Of a stretch of DNA of 64,000 bases, positions 40,366 through 47,628 are shown one piece after another (position 1 is the stretch's first letter; each line of letters starts with the position of its first letter). This DNA is from Parapedobacter sp035556095 (GTDB taxonomy: Bacteria; Bacteroidota; Bacteroidia; Sphingobacteriales; Sphingobacteriaceae), in assembly GCF_035556095.1 (NCBI RefSeq), contig NZ_DATMFT010000003.1, positions 1 to 64,000 on the forward strand. Direction: 5' to 3'. The position numbers and the translations under genes were made by a program. Below the pieces are notes generated by a model that was not told where the DNA came from, did no database searches, and saw only the letters and a program-made list of their open reading frames with translations.

Positions 40366-41592
40366 ATGACGATGAACTATAAACAATTGACGTTAGCTAT
40401 GCTGACCGCATTAGTACTCGGTGCCTGTTCGGATGATGGCCCTGAGGCTCCGGAACCGCCTGTGGAAGGTAATTCGCGCTACGTTTTCCAGATCCAGTCC
40501 GTGGGCTCCGGCGAGGAGACGGCAACCTACATTGTCCCTGCCGATGACATTTCCACGGGTAAGCTGTCTACGACAGGGGTTGGTACTGAAACAGACGGAT
40601 ACTCGTTTATCAACCAGAACAACCGCATTTTCGGTTTGGTTTGGGGTGGGCAGGGGCCCATTACACCGTATAAGCTAAACAAGCAAGGAAAAATCGAAGC
40701 GGTCGGAAACACCATCAATGCCGTGGTGGCATTGGCTTATGGACCGGTCAATGACGACGCATTTGTTTTCACATCGCTCACCAGCCAAAAGGCAAATCCG
40801 ATAGCCACGATTATGAGCTACGACGCGAAGAACCTACAGATTGCTACACAAAATTCGTTTGATATCGCAGAGATTGTAGGTAATGGCGAAGTGGCCATCA
40901 TGTCGGGCATTTTCCAAGTGGACGACAAGTTGTATGCACCCTTTTATTGCGCACCTGGAGTTTCTGGGCAGACCACGCAATTTAAAGATAGCACGTGGGT
41001 GGCTATATTCGATTATCCCAGCCTCGAATTCGAGAAAGTAATCCGCGACGGGCGTACCGGCGTAAGCGGATTCTGGTTTTGCCAGCGTAGCCTGCAACAG
41101 ATCGAAAATGGCGACACTTACCTTTGGTCAGGTGCATTCGGTTCGAAAAACCCTTCAGCCTTTCTTCGCATAAAGAGCGGGGCAGAAGCGTTTGACGAAG
41201 ACTACTTCTTCGATGTGGAAGCTGCTACCGATGGAAAGAAAATTGTACGGGGTAATTACCTAGCAGGCGGCAAATTCTTGGTGGCCTTGCTCACAGACAA
41301 TAATGACCAGTCGGAACGCGATGGTGGTGGGCCGGTGAATGTGAAGCTTGCCATTGCCGATGCGATCAACCAGACAATCACTTACGTAGACGGCGCGCCG
41401 GAGTATGAAGCTCCTTGGTATGACTTCCCCGTATACGTTGAAGCTGGTGGAAAAACGGCTCAGTTTGTGCTGCGGGAGTCGGCCGAGCGTTATGCCGTGT
41501 ATACAATAGACATACAAGGTGCCAGTGCAACCCGGGGACTGGAAATTATCGGGGCGAACGTATCTTCCATCAGTAAGCTTACGATGGAGTAA
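40366..41592 (+). CDS. DUF4374 family lipoprotein
   Basis: Lipoprotein of 408 residues with lipobox LGAC (MTMNYKQLTLAMLTALVLGACSDD). The rest looks like a repetitive beta-propeller: strand-rich segments such as YVFQIQSVGSGEETATYIV, NNRIFGLVWGGQGPITPYKLN and GVSGFWFCQRSLQQIENGDTYLWSG. DUF4374 proteins occur beside TonB receptors and PepSY proteins in Bacteroidota and are thought to help capture or handle iron complexes; the biochemical role is unknown. It starts 16 nt after the receptor gene, and its stop overlaps the next start by one base. Confidence 0.83.
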   Translation: MTMNYKQLTLAMLTALVLGACSDDGPEAPEPPVEGNSRYVFQIQSVGSGEETATYIVPADDISTGKLSTTGVGTETDGYSFINQNNRIFGLVWGGQGPITPYKLNKQGKIEAVGNTINAVVALAYGPVNDDAFVFTSLTSQKANPIATIMSYDAKNLQIATQNSFDIAEIVGNGEVAIMSGIFQVDDKLYAPFYCAPGVSGQTTQFKDSTWVAIFDYPSLEFEKVIRDGRTGVSGFWFCQRSLQQIENGDTYLWSGAFGSKNPSAFLRIKSGAEAFDEDYFFDVEAATDGKKIVRGNYLAGGKFLVALLTDNNDQSERDGGGPVNVKLAIADAINQTITYVDGAPEYEAPWYDFPVYVEAGGKTAQFVLRESAERYAVYTIDIQGASATRGLEIIGANVSSISKLTME

Positions 41593-41930
41593 TGTACACC
41601 CTGATCGGCCTTCTTTTCCTCGTAGGTTTTTACCTATGTTACCGCACGTCGAAGACGGTGAAAACGCCATCCGCTGCGCCGTTATTACAGCGGCGGATGG
41701 CTGCAAACCCGCAGGGCTTCCGGTGGGCCGCCGCCCTGGTATTTTTTGCCGGCTGGACATTATTGGTTATCACGATGGGTTGGGGAGCCGGATCGTTTGC
41801 CATGCTGGCTTACGCCATGTGTGCGGGGAGCTTGGTGGTACTGCTGGCTCCCTTTGGATTCGTCCGCCGGCGACAGCTGCTCATACTGGCCGCCGTTAGT
41901 CTGTTGTTGGAATTCCTCATCCGTTCATAA
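41592..41930 (+). CDS. Small membrane protein in the TonB/PepSY operon (1)
   Basis: Protein of 112 residues with about four hydrophobic segments (2-17, 45-61, 65-88, 93-110). A basic loop TVKTPSAAPLLQRRMAANPQG lies between the first two. It resembles the short DUF3325-type membrane proteins that accompany PepSY genes in proteobacterial siderophore loci; this is a match of size and position, not a sequence proof. It is coupled to the DUF4374 gene by a TAATG overlap. Confidence 0.7.
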   Translation: MYTLIGLLFLVGFYLCYRTSKTVKTPSAAPLLQRRMAANPQGFRWAAALVFFAGWTLLVITMGWGAGSFAMLAYAMCAGSLVVLLAPFGFVRRRQLLILAAVSLLLEFLIRS

Positions 41931-41932
41931 CC

Positions 41933-42208
41933 ATGCCGGCGAATAAAAAATACCTTACCAAGTCACCGATTGTACGGTTATTGAAGATTACGGCCGGCTT
42001 CTTCGGCGGTTATGCCGTTTCAGTTTCGTTCCACCTCCTGCTGGCCCATTTTTTTAATCCGGGCGACGTGCTGATTACCGCGTACTTTAGCTGTATCATG
42101 CTATGGGCGGTGCTGTTGCTGCTCGCGTTTCTGGTCGAGAACGTCTGGAAAATCTGGTTGATTTATGCCGTGTTGACCGTGGTTTTTTGCATACCTTTTT
42201 TTAGTTGA
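41933..42208 (+). CDS. Small membrane protein in the TonB/PepSY operon (2)
   Basis: Protein of 91 residues with three hydrophobic stretches (about 16-40, 47-66 and 70-89) and a basic N-terminus (MPANKKYLTKSPIVRLLK). It starts 2 nt after the preceding gene stops. It may correspond to the DUF3649-type partner of PepSY proteins; not verified. The operon position suggests a subunit or helper of the inner-membrane step of the uptake pathway. Confidence 0.7.
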   Translation: MPANKKYLTKSPIVRLLKITAGFFGGYAVSVSFHLLLAHFFNPGDVLITAYFSCIMLWAVLLLLAFLVENVWKIWLIYAVLTVVFCIPFFS

Positions 42209-42216
42209 TATCGCTA

Positions 42217-43803
42217 ATGAACCTCAGACGATATAACGTTTATTTCCATACCCACACCATCAGCGGTATTTTCATAGCGGCCGTGTTGTATGTGATGTTC
42301 TTTGCGGGGTCGTTTGCGTTTTTCAAAGACGAGATTGCTGCTTGGCAAAACGATGCGTCGGGCAGACATCAGCCTTATAACAGCACCGTGGTTTTCAATA
42401 CATTGCTGGATTCATTGGACGGGGTATATGGCCTCGATGGCCGCGATCTGTCGTTCACCATGCAGCCCAACAGCTTCCGGGCTTATGTGGGGTTGCAGCC
42501 CTCCAAAGACACCATAAATAACGACAAAGCAGCTGAACGGAGTTTTTTCAATTATGATTTCCACAAAAAGGAAACCGGAACCTATGCATCTTCCTATGAT
42601 TTGGGCGAGTTTCTGTACCGGCTCCATTTCCTTGCTCAGTTAAACGAGGTGCCTATCCGGATTGGCTACCCTTTCGGTTACGTGGTAGCCGGATTGGTTT
42701 CCTTCCTGTTTCTGTTTGCACTCATTACCGGCTTGCTACTGCATTGGGATAAGATCCTCTCGAACTTTTATACGTTTCGTCCGTGGTCAAAATGGAAGAC
42801 CATCTGGACAGATGCTCATACCGCACTCGGGGTCATCGGGTTCCCTTACCAATTCATGTTCGCCGTAACAGGGGTAATGCTCATCATCAGCTCGGTGTTG
42901 GTTGTTCCTTTCAGTAAGGCCCTTTATGAGGGCGATGAAACCGCGGTGTACCGCGATTTGCAACTTCCCTATTACCTCACGCCCCACCATGAGTTTTTGG
43001 CGAAGCCATTGGAGTCGAAGCCCGATATCGATCACTTCGTGCGGCGAACGCAGGCACTGTGGCCACATACGTTTATCACCAGCATTTCCATCAACAATTA
43101 TGGCGACGAGAATATGCACATCCTGATGACGGGCGAGCCGGAGACCAAGTGGCATTTCGCGGGCCAAGGGGTAGTTTGTTATCGTGTATCAGACGGCGTG
43201 ATTACCCAGCATAAGTCGGCCGAGCAAGGGGCCACCTACCTCGACAAAGTAAAGAGTCTTGTCTACCGGCTGCATTTCGGTGACTATGGCGGCTATCCGT
43301 TGAAAGTGGTTTATTTCATTCTGGGATTAGTTGGGTGCGTAGTCATCATTACCGGAATCCTTATCTGGCTGGTGGCGCGTGACAAGAAAAATGTACCTAA
43401 CCACAAACGGGTATTCAATTTCTGGGCATCCAATATTTTTGTTGCCGCTTGCTTAACGCTATTTCCGGTTACTGCATTTTCATTTATCGCGGTGAAGGTA
43501 AACAGTGCTGGAGGTATGGAGTTCATTTACCGCATCTATTTTTGGAGTTGGCTGATGTTGTCTGCTATTTATATTGCCCGGCACAACCTAAGGCAAACCA
43601 ACAAAGAGACGCTGCTGCTCGGCAGTATATTGAGCTTGCTTGTGCCGGTGGCAAACGGTTTGTATTCTGGCAATTGGCTATGGGTTACCTATCGGCAAGG
43701 CGAGTCGGATATCCTGCTGGTCGACGTGCTTTGGTTATGTCTTGCCGTAGTTGGTGGCATCGCGTTCCTCAAGATAAAGCCATTGGTGCCGCGCCGCGTG
43801 TAG
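42217..43803 (+). CDS. PepSY-associated transmembrane protein
   Basis: Inner-membrane protein of 528 residues from ATG 42217; the TTG at 42205 is rejected. It begins NLRRYNVYFHTHTISGIFIAAVLYVMFFAGSFAFFKDE, where the His-rich helix is typical of the family. Further membrane helices are at about 150-172, 203-230, 375-398 and 420 onward. HTALGVIGFPYQFMFAVTGVM and RLHFGDYGGYPLKVVYFILGLVGC are family hallmarks with conserved His residues that may bind haem or metal. Such proteins are proposed to reduce ferric siderophores at the inner membrane. It is the last gene of a five-gene operon. Confidence 0.88.
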   Translation: MNLRRYNVYFHTHTISGIFIAAVLYVMFFAGSFAFFKDEIAAWQNDASGRHQPYNSTVVFNTLLDSLDGVYGLDGRDLSFTMQPNSFRAYVGLQPSKDTINNDKAAERSFFNYDFHKKETGTYASSYDLGEFLYRLHFLAQLNEVPIRIGYPFGYVVAGLVSFLFLFALITGLLLHWDKILSNFYTFRPWSKWKTIWTDAHTALGVIGFPYQFMFAVTGVMLIISSVLVVPFSKALYEGDETAVYRDLQLPYYLTPHHEFLAKPLESKPDIDHFVRRTQALWPHTFITSISINNYGDENMHILMTGEPETKWHFAGQGVVCYRVSDGVITQHKSAEQGATYLDKVKSLVYRLHFGDYGGYPLKVVYFILGLVGCVVIITGILIWLVARDKKNVPNHKRVFNFWASNIFVAACLTLFPVTAFSFIAVKVNSAGGMEFIYRIYFWSWLMLSAIYIARHNLRQTNKETLLLGSILSLLVPVANGLYSGNWLWVTYRQGESDILLVDVLWLCLAVVGGIAFLKIKPLVPRRV

Positions 43804-43815
43804 CGGTGTGCTGCT

Positions 43816-45579
43816 TTATATCCCAGCGGAATGGAACTGTAGGTCGTACAGTCGCTTGTAGTACCCATCGATGCGGAGAAGTTCTTGGTGCGACCCCATT
43901 TCTTTCATCTCGCCCTTATCCAGCACGATGATCTTATCTGCTTTTTGGATGGTGGAAAGGCGGTGAGCAATCACGATGGAGGTTCTCCCCGCCATCAACT
44001 TATCGATCGCCTGTTGGATCAGTTCTTCCGACTCGGTATCTACGGATGAGGTCGCTTCATCGAGCACCAATATCTTTGGGTTGTGCACCAATGCCCGGAT
44101 GAATGAAATCAGCTGGGCTTGGCCCGAAGAAAGGGTTGCCCCACGTTCCTGCACCTTATAGTCGTATCCCCCCGGTAGCCGCATAATGAACTCATGGGCA
44201 CCTACCTGTTTGGCGGCTGCCACGATTTGCTCCCGGTTGATGGTAGGATCGTTGAGGCTGATGTTGCTGGCCACGGAGTCTGAAAACAAAAACACATCCT
44301 GCAATACGGTGGCAATGGTGCGGCGCAGGTAATTAAGTTCGTACTCGCGGATGTCTACACCATCCAGCCGAATAGAACCCTTGTTTACTTCATAAAAGCG
44401 GCTAAGGATATTGATGGTCGATGATTTTCCCGCGCCCGTGGCGCCCACCAGTGCCAGTGTTTCGCCGGGCTTCACCGTAAAGTTGATGTCTTTCAGCACC
44501 CATTGCTCCTCATTATACGCAAACCACACGTTGTCAAACACAATCTCCCCACGGATGTGTTCCGGCTGTTGGATGCCCCTGTTGGGTGTCTGCTCGTCGG
44601 TATCGAGTACTGCAAAAATCCGTTCGGCACTGACCATGCCCATTTGCAGCGTATTGAATTTATCTACCAGCTCGCGGATGGGGCGGAAAATCATGTTGAT
44701 GTACATAATGAATGCCACGATTACACCGGGCGACAACGTATCGGCCAGCACCTGCTTGGAGCCGTACCACACCAGTAGGCCCAAGGATATCGCCATGATG
44801 ATTTCCAATACCGGAAAAAAGATGGAAAAATACCAGTTTGCCCGGATATGGGCATTTCGGTGCTCCGCATTAGCCGCCTTGAATTTACGCATTTCCTGTT
44901 CCTCGCGCGCAAAATATTGGATGATACTGATTCCCGTGATGTGTTCCTGCAAGAACGTGTTGAGGTTGGAAACCCATTTGCGAACATCCTGAAAGGCCGA
45001 TTTCATCGCTTCCTTAAAGACATATGTTGCGCCGATCATTAATGGCATAGGGATCAATACAATCAGTGTAAGTCGCCAGTCGGTGTAAAACATAACACCA
45101 AGGATCACCACGAGCTGGAGGAGATCGCCGATGATCTGGATAAGCCCCTGCGAAAAAATATTGGCAATGGTTTCGAGGTCGGAAATGGTACGGGTTATCA
45201 ACCTACCTATCGGAGTACGGTCGAAATACTTGAGCCGGAGGCCGGTAATGTGATTAAACACATGGATGCGGAGGTCGCGGATAACCGATTGACCCAATGT
45301 ATTGGTCGTTAGTGTGTGGTAATAGCGAACAACAGTCTGTAGCAGCAGCAGCCCCAGCATGAGCATGAGCATCAGTTGGAGGCCATCGATGTCATTCTGG
45401 AGAATAAACCGATCGAGCGTGTATTCCACCACCATGGGTAGTGCCGGGGCCACGCCGGCCATGAGGATGGTAAGCAATACGGAGACCACAAAAACCCCCT
45501 TATATGGCCTTACATAGCGCAACATCCTGCGGAGCAGCTGTGCATCATATGTTTTCCCGGTTACCTTCGGTTCGCTCAT
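43816..45579 (-). CDS. ABC transporter, fused permease and ATPase (exporter type)
   Basis: Homodimeric or heterodimeric exporter half-transporter of 587 residues. The six-helix membrane domain covers about 1-310. The ATPase has Walker A LVGATGAGKSSTINIL, Q-loop LQDVFLF, signature TLSSGQAQLISFIRAL (a variant of LSGGQ), Walker B KILVLDEATSSVD and the H-loop IVIAHRLST. The layout is like MsbA/lipid or multidrug exporters. ATG 45579 is set by the -7 box just upstream. It is convergent with the PepSY gene. Confidence 0.92.
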   Translation of the reverse strand: MSEPKVTGKTYDAQLLRRMLRYVRPYKGVFVVSVLLTILMAGVAPALPMVVEYTLDRFILQNDIDGLQLMLMLMLGLLLLQTVVRYYHTLTTNTLGQSVIRDLRIHVFNHITGLRLKYFDRTPIGRLITRTISDLETIANIFSQGLIQIIGDLLQLVVILGVMFYTDWRLTLIVLIPMPLMIGATYVFKEAMKSAFQDVRKWVSNLNTFLQEHITGISIIQYFAREEQEMRKFKAANAEHRNAHIRANWYFSIFFPVLEIIMAISLGLLVWYGSKQVLADTLSPGVIVAFIMYINMIFRPIRELVDKFNTLQMGMVSAERIFAVLDTDEQTPNRGIQQPEHIRGEIVFDNVWFAYNEEQWVLKDINFTVKPGETLALVGATGAGKSSTINILSRFYEVNKGSIRLDGVDIREYELNYLRRTIATVLQDVFLFSDSVASNISLNDPTINREQIVAAAKQVGAHEFIMRLPGGYDYKVQERGATLSSGQAQLISFIRALVHNPKILVLDEATSSVDTESEELIQQAIDKLMAGRTSIVIAHRLSTIQKADKIIVLDKGEMKEMGSHQELLRIDGYYKRLYDLQFHSAGI

Positions 45580-45588
45580 GGATAGCTG

Positions 45589-45596
45589 CAAAAGTA
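45589..45596 (-). promoter_or_regulatory. -7 promoter element of the ABC exporter gene
   Basis: TACTTTTG on the minus strand, ending 9 nt before the ATG at 45579. It overlaps the upstream TTG at 45591, which therefore cannot be the start. Confidence 0.6.
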
Positions 45597-45630
45597 CGAC
45601 TTTGTCGGAATATCTCGGTTCATCGATTTG

Positions 45631-46401
45631 TCAAATGGCATTCACGTAGGGGTATTCCACCTTGGTGAGGTACAAGCCACATGCCGGGACCGAGGTGCCA
45701 GCCGCAGCGCGGTCTTTGCTTTGGATAACGCTATGCATGTGTTCGGGAGCCTGCTCGCCACGGCCGATTTCCATCAATGTACCCACGATGGCCCGCACCA
45801 TATTGCGTAGAAAACGGTTGGCCGAAATGTGGAACACCAAGCGGTTGTTGCCTGTCCATTGCCATTCGGCATGTGTAACGCGGCAATTGTTGGTAAACAC
45901 CTGGGTATTGGATTTGCTGAAGCATGAAAAATCTTCATACTGATGCAAAAGGGAGGCAGCTTCGTTCATTGCCGATACATCGGGGGCACCGCGCAACAAC
46001 CAGGAGCGGCCGTGCAGAAAAGGATCCTTGTGGAGATGCACGTGGTATTCGTACGATCGCTTTACGGCATCGAAACGCGCATGGGCATCCGGTGCCACGG
46101 CGATGAGCCGTTTGGCGGCTATATCGTGTGGGAGCAACGCATTGAGCCGGTGTAGGAATTCGCGTTCTTCCAACGGAAATACAGTACTTTCCCAATCGAA
46201 GTGGGCAAACAATTGCTTGGCATGTACGCCAGTATCTGTCCGTCCGCAACCCACCGTGGCCGTGGGCTTACGTAGCAGGGTGGCCAGCGCCTTTTCGAGT
46301 ACTTCCTGCACGGCAACTGCATTCGATTGGATCTGCCAACCGTGGTAGGCGCCGCCGTCGAAAGCGATTTCGATGAAATATCGTTGATGGGTGGTATCCA
46401 C
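45631..46401 (-). CDS. truA: tRNA pseudouridine synthase A
   Basis: Makes pseudouridine at positions 38-40 of tRNA. It has about 256 residues from the GTG at 46401; the first ATG of the frame is at 46434. The catalytic Asp is in VGCGRTDTGVHAKQLF. Other markers are YFIEIAFDGGAYHGWQ, LPHDIAAKRL, FDAVKRSYEYHVH and ANRFLRNMVRAIVGTLMEIG. A -7 box (46407-46414) ends 5 nt before the GTG, and TruA proteins normally begin near RYF, so the GTG is favoured. If wrong, the start is 46434. Confidence 0.93.
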   Translation of the reverse strand: MDTTHQRYFIEIAFDGGAYHGWQIQSNAVAVQEVLEKALATLLRKPTATVGCGRTDTGVHAKQLFAHFDWESTVFPLEEREFLHRLNALLPHDIAAKRLIAVAPDAHARFDAVKRSYEYHVHLHKDPFLHGRSWLLRGAPDVSAMNEAASLLHQYEDFSCFSKSNTQVFTNNCRVTHAEWQWTGNNRLVFHISANRFLRNMVRAIVGTLMEIGRGEQAPEHMHSVIQSKDRAAAGTSVPACGLYLTKVEYPYVNAI

Positions 46402-46406
46402 GGCTG

Positions 46407-46414
46407 CAAAGGTA
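46407..46414 (-). promoter_or_regulatory. -7 promoter element of truA
   Basis: TACCTTTG on the minus strand, 5 nt before the GTG at 46401. Confidence 0.55.
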
Positions 46415-46426
46415 CGGATTTTGTGA

Positions 46427-46530
46427 TTTGCCATTTGCGGTTTTGCACTTTGCTATTTGTACTTTGCTGAACAGACGAGCAAAAAAGCAAAAAGCACATT
46501 AGCAAAAAGCAGACTGCCAAATCAGCAAAT
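46427..46530. repeat. TTTGC / GCAAA repeat array between truA and the PTPS gene
   Basis: The left half (to about 46472) repeats TTTGC or TTTG about every 8-10 bases (ATTTGCCATTTGCGG, TTTTGCACTTTGC). The right half (from about 46490) repeats GCAAA (GCAAAAAAGCAAAAAGC, TAGCAAAAAGC, CAGCAAATTAGC). The two halves are roughly complementary and could form a long imperfect hairpin. Confidence 0.65.
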
Positions 46531-46535
46531 TAGCT

Positions 46536-46543
46536 TATCTTTG
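46536..46543 (+). promoter_or_regulatory. -7 promoter element of the PTPS gene
   Basis: TATCTTTG ends 6 nt before the ATG at 46550. Confidence 0.6.
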
Positions 46544-46549
46544 CACGCT

Positions 46550-46966
46550 ATGATATATCTTACACGGCGCGAACGGTTTAACGCGGCGCATAAATTATAC
46601 CGCGAGGAGTGGAGCTTGGAACAAAATGAGGCTGTTTTCGGCAAGTGTTCCAATCCCAATTGGCATGGGCACAATTACGAATTGTTTGTAACGGTAAAGG
46701 GTGAGGTTAACCCGCAGACGGGGTTTGTGATTGATCTGAAGGAGCTGAAAAATATCATTGAGACCCATGTGATCGATAAACTGGACCATCGTAACGTCAA
46801 TCTCGATGTCGATTTTATGCGGGGCAAAATGGCATCTACCGAGGTGTTGGCTATTGAGATTTTCAAGCAATTGAAGCCTCACGTCGCAGCAAACGGGGCC
46901 ATACTTCATTCGGTGAAGCTGGTTGAAACCGAGAATAATTCCGTGGAATATTTTGGCGATGAATAG
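46550..46966 (+). CDS. 6-pyruvoyl-tetrahydropterin synthase family protein
   Basis: Zinc enzyme that acts on 7,8-dihydroneopterin triphosphate, the product of FolE, encoded 22 nt downstream. It has 138 residues. Zinc ligands are His in FNAAHKLY and the pair in WHGHNYEL. The catalytic Cys lies in KCSNPNWHGHN, that is C-x5-HGHN, the spacing of the animal-type PTP synthases, instead of the C-x3-HGH spacing of QueD. LDHRNVNLD holds the catalytic Asp-His, and the C-terminal Glu is in VKLVETENN. This points to tetrahydrobiopterin-type pterin synthesis, though queuosine synthesis cannot be excluded. Confidence 0.85.
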   Translation: MIYLTRRERFNAAHKLYREEWSLEQNEAVFGKCSNPNWHGHNYELFVTVKGEVNPQTGFVIDLKELKNIIETHVIDKLDHRNVNLDVDFMRGKMASTEVLAIEIFKQLKPHVAANGAILHSVKLVETENNSVEYFGDE

Positions 46967-46988
46967 TGCCAAACATAAAAACTGAGCA

Positions 46989-47621
46989 ATGGACAACGAT
47001 TTCCCCCTCAACGAGGAAGAAATAGACGGGTACGTAAAGATAGACCGTTATAACCCTGAAAAGGTAGCCCGAATCGCGTCGCATTATGCGGAAATATTGG
47101 CACTGTTGGGCGAGGATCCCGCACGCCAGGGGCTGCAGAAGACACCCGAGCGTGTGGCCAAGGCGCTGCAATACCTCACCCACGGCTATGATGTCGATCC
47201 GGCTGCCGTTTTGCGGGGTGCCATGTTTGAGGAAGAATACAGCCAGATGGTGGTGGTAAAGGATATCGAGGTATATTCGATGTGCGAACATCACATGTTA
47301 CCCTTCTTCGGCAAGGCGCACGTAGCCTACATCCCGAATGGCCACATTGTGGGTTTGAGCAAGATTCCCCGGGTGATAGACATCTATGCGCGCCGCTTAC
47401 AGGTGCAGGAGCGGCTTACCAACGAAATCCGCGATTGCATCCAAGAGACGTTAAACCCGATTGGCGTGGCTGTCGTTATTGAATGCAAGCACCTCTGTAT
47501 GTGTATGCGCGGTATTCAAAAGCAAAACTCAGTAACTACCACTTCCGCATTTACCGGCGAGTTTGCCAAGGAACGTACTCGGCAAGAATTCTTGCAGCTG
47601 ATTACCGCTTCGCTGGGTTAA
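46989..47621 (+). CDS. folE: GTP cyclohydrolase I
   Basis: Opens and rearranges GTP to 7,8-dihydroneopterin triphosphate, the first step of folate and biopterin synthesis. It has 210 residues. The zinc site and active site are in VYSMCEHHMLPFFGKAHVAYIPNG and CKHLCMCMRGIQK (Cys, His, Cys ligands). GLSKIPRVIDIYARRLQVQERLT is the substrate-binding helix. It starts 22 nt after the PTPS gene, so substrate producer and user are cotranscribed. Confidence 0.97.
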   Translation: MDNDFPLNEEEIDGYVKIDRYNPEKVARIASHYAEILALLGEDPARQGLQKTPERVAKALQYLTHGYDVDPAAVLRGAMFEEEYSQMVVVKDIEVYSMCEHHMLPFFGKAHVAYIPNGHIVGLSKIPRVIDIYARRLQVQERLTNEIRDCIQETLNPIGVAVVIECKHLCMCMRGIQKQNSVTTTSAFTGEFAKERTRQEFLQLITASLG

Positions 47622-47628
47622 GGGCGAC

